A DNA stretch of 64,000 bases from Oncomelania hupensis (GCA_036898135.1 CM072515.1:46065004-46129003); one strand, 5' to 3'; counted from the first letter of the stretch, positions 41,040 to 52,980 are shown. Translations and numbers: made by a program. The notes: generated by a model from the sequence alone, not told the origin.

Positions 41040-43150
41040 ATCACTCCCATCCACGCATCCACCATGTCAGCTCCCAGATGTATTTTGTAATTATTTCACA
41101 CAGAAAGTGGCTGACATAAGGGCCGCTCTTGATAGCCATGAGATCCCACTCATTAACCCATTCTCACCTTCCCTCACTACCGCAAAGATGGAAGTTTTTC
41201 AACCAATAACAGAGCAAGAAGTCAAGAAAGTTATCTTAAGCTCAAAACCAACATCTTGCTCTCTTGACCCCATTCCTACCCCCATGTTGATAGAGAATCT
41301 TGACCCTCTACTCCCGACCATTACCCACATTATCAACGAGAGTCTGTCCTCTGGTGTTGTTCCGTCTGTGCTCAAAGCGGCTGTCATCAAACCCCTCCTT
41401 AAAAAGCCAAGTTTAGACAAAAATAATCTAAAGAACTATAAACCTGTTTCAAACCTCTCCTTCCTGTCCAAAGTCATAGAAAAAATTGTTCTCAAACAAC
41501 TAGATAACGCTTTACTTTGCCCCAACCAGTCTGCCTACCGACCCTTCCACAGCACTGAGACAGCCCTCATAAAGGTAACCAATGATCTGTTGCTTGCCTT
41601 AGATAATGGTAACGTCTCCGTTCTCACCTTATTAGACCTCTCAGCCGCCTTTGACACAGTCGACCACCACATTCTCTTTAACACTCTTCAACACTACTTT
41701 GGAATCTCTGGCTCGGTCCTGGCTTGGCTCCACTCATATCTTTCTGACAGATCACAAGCAGTCACTGTCGATGGCTGTTTCTCCAGCATAGCAGACTTGG
41801 TGTGCGGCGTGCCTCAGGGATCCGTTTTAGGGCCGGTGTTATTCACTCTGTACACCAAGCCACTGCTTGTCCTGCTTAGAAAGCATGCTGTTGAGAGTCA
41901 GTCATTTGCAGCCGACACACAAACTTATAAATCCACTGCCCCCTCTCTCACTAATTCCACTGTTCAGACTTTGGAGAACTGCATCACAGACATTAAGTCA
42001 TGGATGACACTCAACAAGCTTAAGCTTAATGACGATAAAACCGAAGCCCTCCTCATTCACAAGCACAACACCTCCTCCTCACTCTCGCCTCTCCCAACAT
42101 CGCTTACAGTAGGGACAACAAACATTCAGTTCTCATCCTCAGCGAGAAATCTCTGCTACATTCTCTCCGATGACCTGTCCCTCAACAACCACATCTCCAA
42201 CGTCTGTCACTCTGCATACACGGCCATACGCCAATCAGCTCCTTTCGCAACTATCTTACAGTCACTGCCACCAAAATCCTAGTCTGCGCTCTCGTCCTTT
42301 TTCGTCTTGACTATTGCAACTCTCTCCTCGCTGGCTCCCCAAAACACATCATTGACAAACTACAAAAGGTTCAGAACTCAGCAGCTAAACTAGTATTCCG
42401 AGCAAAGAAACGCGATCACATCACACCTCTACTACATTCCCTTCACTGGCTTCCTGTGCAAGCACGCATAGAGTACAAACTCTCTGTTCTCTGTCACAAC
42501 TTCTTCACAGATTCTTGTCTTTCCTACCTTGCTGATCTACTGTCTGTCTACTCCCCTTCACGCACTTTAAGATCTTCTGCTGACACTCGCACACTCAAGG
42601 TTCCCGTCACCCGCACTAAGACATACGGCCAACGTGCATTCGCTTACTCCGCACCCAAGCAGTGGAATTCCCTTCCCTCCCATATCCGCAACATACAATC
42701 AACACAAGCATTCAAAAAGGCCCTCAAAATCCACCTCTTCAAACTGCATTATTCAGACTGATTTGTATCCCGCTGCCATGCTCTCCTCATTTGTCTCTGT
42801 CTGATCCGTAAGTGTATACACGGCTGTAAATATTTATACTGTTTTTCTTCCTGGGTCTAACCGGGCATATAAATAGCTGTGAATAGGTTTTTGCTATTCT
42901 ATTTCTGTCTTTTTTGCCATTTGTGTACATAGTTGTAAATTGTCTATTTCTGTCTTTTTTGTCATTTGTGTACATAGTTGTAAATAGTTTGTACCTTTAC
43001 TGTTCCGTCTTTTGGTGTATCGTAGCAAAAGCGATGTTTGATCGAGTATTTATGTGTAATGACTATGTAAAGCGTGGTGAGTCTGGTCATAGGCTGGAGT
43101 ACCCGCTATATAAAAATCCGTTATTATTATTATTATTATTATTAGTTAAT
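41040..43150 (+). mobile_element. L2/CR1-like LINE, 5'-truncated, with 3' UTR and (TTA)n tail
   Basis: RT followed by a 3' UTR with two 50-bp tandem units (CATTTGTGTACATAGTTGTA at 42,919 and 42,963). The end TGGAGTACCCGCTATATAAA, then (TTA)n to 43,142, resembles L2-type termini. Confidence 0.85.
41080..42761 (+). pseudogene. L2/CR1-like reverse transcriptase
   Basis: Frame 41,107-42,282 gives SCSLDPIPTPML, LKNYKPVSNLSFLSKVIEK, NQSAYRPFHSTETALIKV, LLDLSAAFDTVDHHIL (motif A Asp present), CGVPQGSVLGPVLFTLYT and SFAADTQTY. The catalytic ADD box reads AAD, so the first Asp is lost. A frameshift near 42,276 separates the C-terminal part (RLDYCNSLLAGSP, QNSAAKLVFRAKK, then PKQWNSLPSHIRNIQS, FKKALKIHLFKL, stop at 42,759). 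Inactive. Confidence 0.9.
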
Positions 43151-43395
43151 AGGTCAGTCGATTTTATTTTCATTTCGTGTTCGATTAGTACACGGCTCAG
43201 TACCCGACTGAGGTTTAAAAACTATATTATTTTAAATAAATGTATTCTGTATGTGCATGTTCGTTATTTTCTTGTGTTTGTCATTAAATTCAGTTAATTG
43301 ATTTGTTTTCATTTTATTTTTTTTAATTGTGGGTGTTTTGTTAAATTTATTTATTTAGAATTTACATTTATTACTATTTTCTATTTTTGAAGATC

Positions 43396-43422
43396 GCTCT
43401 GTGTGTGTGTGTTGGGGGGGTG

Positions 43423-43470
<48 letters not shown>

Positions 43471-43472
43471 CA
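43396..43472. repeat. (TG)n microsatellite
   Basis: About 75 bp of TG with a G-run interruption; it marks the left flank of the BED segment. Confidence 0.95.
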
Positions 43473-43562
43473 TGTTTACACGGCGTTATTTGGACAAACT
43501 AGTGCACATCTACATACGTTGTTTGGACAGACCTCCTTGTTTGGACGTCCATTTAATGATCC

Positions 43563-43582
43563 GTTAGGGTTAGGGTTAGGCA
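43563..43582 (+). repeat. Short interstitial telomere-like repeat
   Basis: About three TTAGGG units. A weaker relative (GGTTAGGGTTAG) occurs at 45,727. Both lie in the inverted flanks. Confidence 0.7.
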
Positions 43583-44127
43583 GGGCTGTGCCAGAATGTT
43601 ATAAGGAGGGGGAGGAGGGGGGGGGTACAATTCAGGCTGGGGAACAGTCCAAAGCAAAAATCTCTTAAATCCGGCCGGGGTCCAGGGGCTGCCGTAAGGC
43701 CCCTGGTGAGGTCCAGGGGCGAAGCCCCGGTGGGGGGATCTGGGGGGCGAAGTCCACCAGAAGCTGAACGTTTCATAGCATGTAAAACCCAAAAATAATG
43801 CTTTTTTGAGAGATAAACGTGGATGGTTTTCATAATATTCATCATGTGTTCATAAGGACATTATCATTAGTAGTAGTATAAGTAGTAGTAGTAGTACGAC
43901 TAATAATCACTTATACACAAAGAAGTAAATCACTATATGGCTAAAAAAATGGCTTGACAAAACTGAATAGAATAAAGAACTTCGTTTCATTTTATTAGCT
44001 GGTGGCCATTTTTCAATACCTGTGATAAGCCTTCTGAATTGTTTTATCTATTTACAGTAGCCCAAGTCTAACCAGACCAAACTAATTTTTTTCCTTGGCA
44101 ACAATTAACCTCCGTAATTGAAGTCTT

Positions 44128-44130
<3 letters not shown>

Positions 44131-44187
<57 letters not shown>
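44131..44187. repeat. (AAT)n microsatellite
   Basis: About 55 bp of AAT. Confidence 0.96.
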
Positions 44188-44188
<1 letters not shown>

Positions 44189-44238
44189 TAAATAATGGTA
44201 GTAATAATAAAAGCTTGTTCTCTTGTTGTTAGAATACG

Positions 44239-44242
<4 letters not shown>

Positions 44243-44324
<82 letters not shown>
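44243..44324. repeat. (GA)n microsatellite
   Basis: About 80 bp of GA. Confidence 0.97.
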
Positions 44325-44327
<3 letters not shown>

Positions 44328-44576
44328 AAGTTAATCAGTTATTGTCTTTTTTTTCTTTTCTTTTCTTTACTTTTTTATTTTATTTTATTACTATTTTTTT
44401 TGGATGCTTATAAAATTAATGTGATTATTATATTTAGATACTTTTTTTTGCCATTTGTAGGAATCAGGATAGACCTTTCAATCATTACGACTTAAGCTGG
44501 AACATTTTCAACAAAATATGCACAACATTTCAGAAACAATAATCGGTTTCTGTAAATATATATAAGCACGAACTTA

Positions 44577-44864
44577 CTAATAAAATGGACGAATCTGGTT
44601 GTCTGCTGCTTTCACCGAGTCCTGATGTTTTTTCGCCTGCATGTGTTCTAACAGTGCTGTCAGACCACGATTCGCGTAGCTCAATTCTTTGTTGCAAAGA
44701 ATACAGCGCGCAATGCCAGGTTTATCTACTTTTCTAAAACAATTACCAACACGCTGTTCCGAGTCGCCGACTTTCGCCATCTTTTCAAGAAAATTCCCAT
44801 TTCCACTTGTTGTTGATTTCCCCTTCTTCAAAAGGGTCTCTGCGGTTAATAATACGTGAAACAC
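44577..44864 (-). CDS. BED-type zinc-finger-like ORF (95 codons)
   Basis: FRKVDKPGIARCILCNKELS, YANRGLTALLEHMQAKKHQD: C-x2-C and H-x5-H with a W/F-rich lead fit a BED/C2H2-like finger found at the N-terminus of hAT-type transposases and derived proteins. No transposase core (DDE) or dimerisation region follows within the window segment. The context of inverted flanks favours a transposon fragment or an unspliced first exon. Function beyond DNA binding is not inferable. Confidence 0.6.
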   Translation of the reverse strand: MFHVLLTAETLLKKGKSTTSGNGNFLEKMAKVGDSEQRVGNCFRKVDKPGIARCILCNKELSYANRGLTALLEHMQAKKHQDSVKAADNQIRPFY

Positions 44865-45848
44865 ACGAAATGATAGTATAGTGATAATAAACTAACAATG
44901 GCGGACAGTGACAAAGGACTGAACTTCACGTGAACCTCCAAACGTTCAACATTGCCTTCGTCCACTGTAGTAAAGTGATGCTAGTAAGCCTTATTGGGCA
45001 GTGAATTAGATGTAACAATAGTGGGCGCAGGCGGCACTTTTAGTGACGAGAAAAAAAAAACTGGACACGGACATGGGTCGAGACTGGGACTTGGAGAGAT
45101 TGCGTTTTGTGATTTTTTTTCTCGGAGCGATTTTCTGTTTCGGACCTCTGTTTAATTTTCTCGGGAGTGGCGGTACCTTTTCTCGGAAAATCGCGGATCC
45201 GAAGAGAGTTCCCCAGCCTGCAATTGGAGGTCCAGGGGGCTATGCCCCCTGGCATTGTCAAAGGGCAGGATCATTTAGTACATTTGGCAAGGCTGAAATC
45301 AAATTTCCTGGCATCAAAAAATTGTGCGTAAATAAAAAACAACTGCTTGGTTGAAAAAATAGTGGGCCTGATGGCGACTGTGAGTGACAGAAACAACAAA
45401 CCAACACCAATTTTAATTATAATTTTAATTATAGTTTAATATTGTGCATGTGTGTTTTATACTTAATCAGAAAGAAAGTGTGTGTTTGTGAGAAGGAGAG
45501 AATTTGAAATGAAATAAATATGATAGTTGTGAAAAACCAGAAATAGGGGCGCAGTGCACGATGTCTCATGTGACAGTCTGTAACAGCACATTGACCTTAT
45601 CCTCGGATTTCCTGATAATTAAAATAATGTATTGAACGAAAAAAAAAAGGGCGGAAGGGAGGGAAGGGGGTCCGGAACCCCAGTAACCCCCTCCCCCCCC
45701 CCCTAGCACAGCCCTGGTTAGGGGCTAGGTTAGGGTTAGAACACTTAAAAGTACTTAAAAAGGGGGTCGTAGCACGACCCATTGTCCACACAACGTATGT
45801 GGCGTTTGAGGAAAGTCCAAATAACGGTGTCTGTGCAAGTATATGTGG

Positions 45849-45849
<1 letters not shown>

Positions 45850-45882
<33 letters not shown>

Positions 45883-45886
45883 TTGT
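45850..45886. repeat. (GT)n microsatellite
   Basis: About 35 bp of GT on the right inverted flank, mirroring (TG)n at 43,396. Confidence 0.95.
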
Positions 45887-46140
45887 GTGTGCGTGAATTA
45901 AACAGACCACTCGAACTCGAACTTGAACTCGATTTGTAAATGGAGGTGGCGGCCTGGAAATATTTTGCCATCTGTTTTATATTTAATGTAGTTAACATTA
46001 ATTTTATTTTATCCTTATTTGACCGACTTTAAATAATGCTATGTTTTACCTTAGATCAAGGTTTTGCTTTACTTATCCGGTGATACAAAAGTCTATCGTG
46101 TATGCGCTATGACTTCTCTCCTTTCGGGTTCATCTGACTC

Positions 46141-46705
46141 AACGCGATAGTTCAGTGGTAGAGCGTTCGCCTGGCACATCTGTGACCAAGGTGCGAATCC
46201 CGTGATGGGCTACACAAAAGTGTCCATTTTTCACTGTCCATCTTAGCAGTAAAATTGCTCCCAATAAACATTAAAAAGACGTGTCCAGGCAGTACAGCAT
46301 TTAAACCAAGAACATTACACAAAAGACACTGATGGAACACACACACACACATTCACACACACACACACACATACGCACAAACCACTATTCAACCACTCAC
46401 TCACACACTGATTGTTCTGGATCTAAAAGTATTTGGCAAAGAGTTAGGTTTTGAGGTTCTTTTTGAACACGATAAGAGACTGGGAGTGCCGGCGGTTGGA
46501 GGACAGAGAGTTCCAAAGAGTTGGGGCAAACACAGAGAAAGATCTCCAGCCAAAGAACTCAAGCGAATACCTAGAAATTGAGTGTTGATTTAGGTTCTTG
46601 CTCATCCCCCGTTCTCCCTCATCCTCCCCAACCTACTCCTTCCCTGGGATGATTATCCCTGTCTGCCATATCACCATTTGGGGATGTAGATGCTAAACGT
46701 CAAAG
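46141..46705 (+). mobile_element. tRNA-derived SINE (same family as 29.8 kb), interrupted
   Basis: Head GATAGTTCAGTGGTAGAGCG and GGTGCGAATCCCGTGATGG; body CCATTTTTCACTGTCCATC to 46,262. It resumes at about 46,585 with CCCTGGGATGATTATCCC and ends near GATGTAGATGCTAAACGTC. The interruption is a LINE RT fragment. Confidence 0.8.
46263..46582 (-). pseudogene. LINE RT C-terminal fragment nested in the SINE (CR1/L2-like)
   Basis: The minus strand reads SLEFFGWRSFSVFAPTLWNS, LSSNRRHSQSLIVFKKNLKT, stop, LFAKYF, the conserved tail of CR1/L2-like RTs (compare AYSAPKQWNSLPSHIRN, FKKALKIHLF at 42.7 kb). Includes a short CA-rich stretch. Confidence 0.78.
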
Positions 46706-46957
46706 TTGGTTCGTTTGAGCTCATTATTATTATCATCATGAACAAAACAGCCTGACAATAACACCTTTGAGTGTCGAATGTGCGTTGTGTAAGAGTGTTT
46801 GTAATATGTGAGCGTATGTGCTGGCTACAGATCGCCGCTCTTTGAGTCTGGTTTAGGAGACAAGCGCTTATATGGTATCCTTTGTTTTAAAGTAGCAGTA
46901 GTAGTTTGGTGTTGTTGTTTTTGTTGCTGTTGTTCTTCTTCTTTTCCCCACACATGT
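46706..46957. other. Unassigned sequence
   Basis: Short T/G-rich stretch, nothing recognised. Confidence 0.35.
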
Positions 46958-47994
46958 GTATACTGTGATATTTACCATATTAGTATATATGTAAAAGTGG
47001 ATGATGCAAGGACAAAGATTGTAATATTCGGCTGATAACCTAGAATCTTAATCCTTGCTGTAAATAGAATATCTGAAGTTGAATCTTCTTTGACAATAGT
47101 AAAGTTGTATTATGTTTGTATGGCCTGTGTATTGCAGTCGTATTGTATCGTGTGTATTTTGTACATTTCAAATCACAATAACGTGTTTATTTCCTGGCCC
47201 ATCAACAGGATATACTGTACCGTATACTTGTTGAACTGTTTACGGATGACTCAGGGATCATTCTCATTCACCTGGTCAGCAGGCCAGGCGGTAACAGGTT
47301 TTACCCTCTCCATGAACTGTTGACTTATTTATGCAGTTCATTTAATGTTGTAGTGTAAAAAATATTTTTTTAAATTATTATTTTAATCTAGGTCGTCAAC
47401 GGGTTTGGAATCGCTGTCTTTACAGGCTGCAATGTTATCGCTTGATATTCAATACTTTTGTTGTTTTGCGTTTTGAGTTTACCACCGAGCCAAGTGGGTC
47501 TCGGGTCATGTTAGTATTTAAAAAATCAAATGCATAGCAATGTGAGTCAATGTACTCACCGCTCCTCCATCACCCATCACCTCCCTTTCCATTGAATCCC
47601 ACACGCGCCAACATTTTATTTTTAATCGAGAATATGGCAAATTTGTGCGATGTGAGTCCTAAATAGTCCAAAACGCACATTTAAAAATCGTTGAAGTTCC
47701 ATAATAAGCACATGATTTATATTGGATTTAATTTTAAAAAAAATCTGTCTTTTTATTATTTTTTTCGGCTCTGCAGGCTGTCTGGTCTTGTTGTGGACAC
47801 TGATTGTCATGTTAAATATTGCAAGTTACATAGGCCTACTTTTTAAGGCCGTCAAGGGACCACTGCCTGTACGAGCTGCAATGCTATCGTTTAACATTCG
47901 TTGATTTTGCTGTTGTGTACACCACTGAGCCAACTGCGAGCCTCGTACAAACAGTAACGCCTGTAGAGGACCTGTTGCTAGCCGTGACGTGTTA

Positions 47995-49893
47995 GGGCGC
48001 GTCCACATGACAAGCTTCGAGCGAAGCTTTTAGCTGCGCTTCAGCTGCGCTGCGAAAAGTCTAACTAGAATTACTGTAGAAGCGTCCACACCACGAGCGG
48101 TAGCCGCGCGGCTATTGCTAGCTTCGAGCAGCGGTAATATTCTCGGCATTTATCGACGCTCGAAGCTCAAGCGGTGGTTTTGGGTCCTTGACCTTGATTG
48201 GTTTTGTGTCCTTGGCCTTGAATCAGTCTTCTTACCACCCTTCGCTTACGGAATCAGAAAACTACAAAATAAGAGATTGTGGCAGAAAAAACAAAAGATT
48301 TTCGAACAGAAAGGTTTGAGCAAAGCTGTTTCAGGAGGTGCCTAAAATGGCAAGGCACTCAAGTTAGTGATTGAGTAAGATGGTTATAAATTTTATAATA
48401 AAATGACCAATTGCTCTTTTCGTATAGTATAGGCCTAATTGACAAAATTGCAGCTTTATCATTTGTGCAGTCGCCATTGAAAAATAATAGTACCCAGTAA
48501 GTGCTTTTTTTCCTTTATTATGTTTTAACACAATTTGTTGCAAATAAAATACAGATCTAGATCTATTAAGCGAATTCACATTTGATGTTTTCACTCAGAT
48601 TTAGAACCGTGCTTATAGTCCCAAATTCAACGTAGATCTAGATCTGGATTTTATAAATAAAAAATAAATAAAAGGGCTATGATGGTAAATTATCAATGAA
48701 CACTTATGATGTAGGTATTGTGTGTTTGATGCCAGCCAATAAAAGTTTACAAAAATATATAGTTAACGTTTAAACTTGGGTTTATTTCTTTGTAGCTTTG
48801 TAGGGGTGGGGGGTGGGGGGAAAACAAGAGAGAGAAAAGGGGAAGGCTGAACAGTAAATGACCAACATTTGGGTGGAGTGCATGATTGCAGGTCCATCTT
48901 TTTTAAATCTGCACTCTTTGTTTTATTTTTTTTTTTAAATAGTACATTCCATGTTGATCTTAAAAGTGACCAACTTAAGATTTAAAATCACAAGCTTTGT
49001 GACGTATATGAACATGGGAAAACTAAAGTCACGAGAGTCTCGTCCTTCATTATCACTGCCGTTAGTTAGTTCAGCAAAGTTATATTAACTGTAGCTTTCC
49101 TGCCAGTTCACTGCACCAACCCTGACAAAATACTCAATCAGCTGTTCTCTCACCCATGCTAAGTATTGTCCAGGACGACCTGAGTAACACCCCATCCGTC
49201 TGTCCTGTTCGCCACGGACTTGAGTATCATCCCAGATCTCCGTGTCCTTTTTTATATCAGCGCTTTCATGATGGATGACTGCATTGTGCAAGGCAACAGT
49301 GCTAGCACAATGTTGTCAGCAGTGGTCACGTTGTGCAGATTGCTGTTTTCAGCACTTACCATTTTCCAGCAAGCACTACAAACCCGCATTCTACACAACG
49401 GCTTGCCATGGCGATAATTGAAGATGATATCGACTGTGTTGATGCGTGTTATTAGGTATGGCTTGGGCGATAGGCTGGGTTACCTACCAAAAAAATAGGA
49501 AAGGTGAATGTTGGAATTTGGTAGTGGGACATATTTACTGTATTCCCTTCAAGGCAGAGTTTCATCTGAAACCTGGATAATATGCCATCACTCTCTTTCC
49601 CGTAGGCTCCAACTTCAACAGAAATAAATTTTAGTTGCGGGTCTGCGATGCCTTGCAAAACCACAGATAATAAACTTCTGAACGACAGCTAGCATCACGC
49701 TAGCAGCCAGCTAGCTGTAACAGCTCGTCATGTGGCCACCCAAGCTGTCACCGAGCGTACAGCCAGCTGTGCAGCTAGCTTGCCGCTAGCTTTTTGACGC
49801 TTTTGGTGTGGCCACCCACCGCTCAAAGCTCAAAGCTCGTCCAACGCTACGCCACCGCTAGCTCAAAGCGCAGCTCGTCATGTGGACGCGCCC
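47995..49893 (-). mobile_element. PIF/Harbinger-like DNA transposon, degenerate
   Basis: Terminal inverted repeats GGGCGCGTCCACATGAC (47,995) and its complement ending 49,893, flanked by TTA and TAA, consistent with the 3-bp TWA target of Harbinger. The uninserted site is seen in R1 (GACGTGTTATCCATACGC) and R2. Both subterminal regions are rich in AGCTTCGAGC/GCTAGC palindromic motifs. The transposase lies on the minus strand in pieces. Confidence 0.83.
49085..49664 (-). pseudogene. Harbinger-like (DDE_Tnp_4 type) transposase remnant
   Basis: Frame 49,664-49,452 reads LQGIADPQLKFISVEVGAYG, KESDG and FPIFLVGNPAY, matching the catalytic-core segment of HARBI1-like transposases. It is followed by NYRHGK (NYRLSRARR in family members), ADNIVLALLHNAVIH, and WVREQLIEYFVRVGAVNWQ, the typical C-terminus (49,291-49,085). 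Frames change and residues are missing between blocks. No N-terminal part or SANT/Myb accessory ORF was recognised in 47,995-49,000. Confidence 0.78.
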
Positions 49894-50942
49894 TAATACG
49901 CTGCATAGCCAGCGGGTCAGTGACTTGCAGCAATAGTTGGGTTGATTAGGTTAGAGGGCTTTTCTTCTTCTTCTCGTACAGGAAACCTCGAATATAGCAT
50001 ACGAAACAAGATGGCAAGCCATTCCCATTCAAATTTATTTCCAGGAACTCACACATATAACCGAAAAAGAAACAAACATGAAAAAAATAGATCACTGTCT
50101 GAACGATCTGCATGCCCAAAAAAAAATATCCAATCGCCTTCGCAAATTTTTAAATAAGCCTACGGCGCAAGACGTGTTCAGAAAATGTTGAAGCTCAATT
50201 ACATTGGCCTTCGAGAAAGCGTAAATATGATTGATTTATCATGCTTAAAAATAGTTAACGCATCCCGTATGTTAAAAAATATAATCTTTTGAATTTCATT
50301 TAAAATACTGAAAAAAGTGTGTTTTGAACACACACACTATCCTATCCTATCCTATTCCTTAACTCAAAGGTCGTTTGGGGCACCACAGATGATCGTTTAA
50401 CCAGCGTACTCCATCTTTCTCTGTCCTCAGCAACCCTGATTGTTTCGCTCAGTGTCAAACCAGTCCATTCTCGACTGTTGTCTTCCCCACCTCTTTTTCT
50501 GTCTCCCACTTCTTCTACCTCCTTGCACTGTGCCTTGCAGGATGGTTTTTGCAAGGCCTGATGATCTGGTGACGTGGCCGTATCATCGGAGTTTCCGTTT
50601 CTTCACCACTATGAGCATGTCATCATGTTGTCCAATGGCTTGTGTGATGGTCTGTCGGACTTCGTTGGTGGTGATGTGCTGGGTATAGGAAATGTCTAGA
50701 AGTCTTCTCTAGCACCTCATCTCCATGCTTTGAATTCTTCGTTGTAGATCTGCTGTGAGGGTCCATGTTTCACAAGCGTATAGGAAGATAGAGATAACAA
50801 GGGAGCGCAGCAGCCTTTCCTTTGCATGTACACTGATAGTCCTGTCTTTTCCAAATGGGCTTCAACCGTGTCAGGGCAGCAGTTGTTTGTGCGATCCTGG
50901 AGAGGACTTTCTGTCGGGACCCATTGTCTAATACAATGGCTC

Positions 50943-52037
50943 CTAAATATTTGAAGCTATGCATTGTTTTGAGGGGGTTGGTGTTGGACCTTGATGTCCA
51001 TGTTGATGCCATTTGATGTTGTTGGTAATCATTTTGGTCTTCTCTGCACTTATTTCTATTCCACAGGCTCTGGAGGTGGTGCCAAGCCTCTGTACAAGCT
51101 GTTCAGGTTCTTGTTCCTCACCAGCCAATACATCAATGTCATCCACACAACGGAGGTTGGAGATTGATCTATCACCTATGATGACTGTGCCTTCGTGATC
51201 TGCAAGGGCTTCTGATATGATTCGCTCCAGGAAGATGCTAAAGAGTGTTGGAGAGAGTAGGCATCCTTGACAACCACCGATTGTTGTTTTGAACCAATTC
51301 CCGATAGCGCTGTTGTGGAGGACTGCACTAGTAGCCTTGTCATACAGGCTTTTGATGGCTTCAATAGATTTAGGGCTGATGTTGCACACTCTCATGATTG
51401 CCCACACAGCTGCATGCCAGACTCGATCAAACACTTTCTTGAAGTCCACGAACACATGATATAGATGTGGTTGGTGCTGAAGGTATTTCTCGCAGATAAT
51501 TCTGAGGTTGAAAATATGTTCAGTGGTACTTCGCCTTGCCTTAAATCCTGCTTGTTCTTCAGCTATGATTTGTTCAGCTTGGGGTTTCATGAGGACCTTG
51601 CTGGGATGGCTGATGAGGCTGAAGGTGCGGTAATTTTCACACTCCTGAAGGTTACCCTTTTGGGGAAGAGTGATGAAAACCGACTGTGTCCATGGTGTAG
51701 GCCACTCCCCACTCTGCCAGAGCTTGTTACATATAATAGTGAGGGTGTCAAACATCGCTTCCCCTCCGGTTTGAAGCAATTCCGCGGGTATGTTGTCCAC
51801 TCCCGCTGACTTCCCCTTCTTTAGTGATTGCACTGCTGCCTCAACTTCTTCTCGGAGATTTAGGAGGGTTTCTTCCTCTTCTCTGTTCTGGGGACATGCC
51901 AGAACTGGTTGTTCTCTGTTTGGTGTGTAGTTGTAAAGGTCAGAGCAGTACTCTGTCCATCTATCCAATACTTCTTGTTCTTCTGTAAGGCATATCATAC
52001 TTGCTTTGGATCGTGGAGACCTTGGGCTGTTTAACAC
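50943..52037 (-). pseudogene. LINE family 1 reverse transcriptase (364 codons)
   Basis: VEAAVQSLKKGKSAGVDNIP, KGNLQECENYRTFSLISHPS, YHVFVDFKKVFDRVWHAAVW (motif A Asp present), GGCQGCLLSPTLFSIFLERI and LRCVDDIDVLAGEEQE. The catalytic box is VDD preceded by Cys instead of FADD, a change probably harmful. A frameshift near 50,990 separates the thumb region. Upstream, the endonuclease reads VIVQDNWYAQVG in place of GDWNA-type and SDHDFVMM, with its His intact. Confidence 0.88.
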
Positions 52038-52178
52038 TTGTCAACCGCTTCACAGTCAAACCTTTCTCTATTTCCTGGCATTGGTCTTCTAAGCAGTTCG
52101 CCTTTGCTGTGCGCATGCCATTTCGGATGTCATTGTTGATTTTTTGGTAGGTATCAGCTCCCGTAAGGTGTTCTTTTT

Positions 52179-52869
52179 CTACTTCATCTCTCTTCGTTTA
52201 TCACACAGGTCCAAAAGTTCAGGTGTGATCCACGGTTTTGTATTCGGGTGGTGCTTGCCAAGGATCTCAGTGGCGGCATCTGTCACAGCTGCGTTGAAGG
52301 TGGTGGTCATGGTGTTGACATCTACTTCACCAGCTCCGAAAATAAGCAGATGTGCAAATTTCCCTCCAATTGTGGCTTGGAGTATTTCTGCCACCCCCGG
52401 GTCTTGCAGTTTGTCCATGTCGAACTTCAATCTGGTGCACCTTGCTCTGTGTACTCTCTTCAAATGGAGCCGGAATGACATCATCACGAAATCGTGGTCA
52501 CTTCTGATGTCTGCTCCTGGAAAAGTGCGTGTCCTGCCAATGTTGATGCTAGATCTGAAACGTTTCTTGCCCATGATGTAGTCAATCTGGTTGTGATGCT
52601 CCCTCCTGGGACTATGCCATGTCTATCGATCTGGATTTTTTGTGGAGACCAAGCGTGTTTGCCAGTATCAGATTGTTGCATCTGGCAAGCTCCAAGAGTC
52701 TCAGACTCCTGTCATTTGTCTCGTTGTTGCAGTGGGGTCCACTTGTGTCTCCCCAATTGTGGTGCGCATCTTGGCCAACCTGGGCATACCAGTTGTCTTG
52801 CACTATGACTATGTCCCTCTTCGGCACTTGGTCAAGGACAGCCTGTAAATGCTCATAGAAATCCTCCAC
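52179..52869 (-). pseudogene. LINE family 1 endonuclease domain, copy 3
   Basis: Two frames: 52,869-52,612 (EDFYEHLQAVLDQVPKRDIV, IVQDNWYAQVGQDAHHNWG) and 52,574-52,179 (GADIRSDHDFVMMSFRLHLK, KPWITPELLDLCDKRREMK). The GDWNA Asp is displaced or lost, while SDH is intact. Frameshift near 52,600. Confidence 0.85.
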
Positions 52870-52980
52870 TTCGCTGTCGCCATAGTATGATGTTGGGGCA
52901 TAGACCTGGATGATGGTGATTTTGAAAGGGGCTGCTCTCAGACGGTATAATGAGTCTACTTAAGACTGGGCGGCAACCCA

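Larger units (their letters stand above)
43475..45900. mobile_element. Candidate DNA transposon segment with inverted flanks around a BED-finger ORF
   Basis: GCGTTATTTGGACAAACT and CATACGTTGTTTGGACA (43,482-43,530) recur in reverse complement at 45,780-45,830. AGGCTGGGGAACAGTCC (43,634) recurs inverted at 45,200-45,225 (TTCCCCAGCCTGCAATT). GCCCCCTGG-type palindromic text occurs near both. Between them sits a BED-like ORF. Exact TIRs and a target duplication were not found, so the limits are approximate. Confidence 0.4.
46958..50335 (+). repeat. Dispersed repeat R, copy R3, with nested Harbinger
   Basis: Collinear with R1 from GTGATATTTACCATATTAGT; it includes GGCCCATCAACAGGATATAC, TCAGCAGGCCAGGCGGTAAC, one 36-bp unit (47,812-47,834), CTAGCCGTGACGTGTTA, then the Harbinger insertion, then ATACGCTGCATAGCCAGCG and AAGATGGCAAGCCATTC. 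It ends where LINE family 1 copy 3 starts. Confidence 0.75.
50338..52980 (-). mobile_element. LINE family 1, copy 3 (longest copy)
   Basis: Runs from the endonuclease start near 52,980 (GGGCGGCAACCCA, the complement of 58-70 in copy 1) to the pentamer tail at 50,338-50,356. Longest frames: 52,612-52,869 and 52,179-52,574 (endonuclease), 50,943-52,037 (RT, 364 codons), 50,342-50,554 (C-terminus). Its left flank is directly abutted by the LTR of the second gypsy copy. Confidence 0.9.

Noticed and set aside
43563..43582. Telomere or chromosome end
   Set aside because: Only about three TTAGGG units, flanked on both sides by ordinary repeats.
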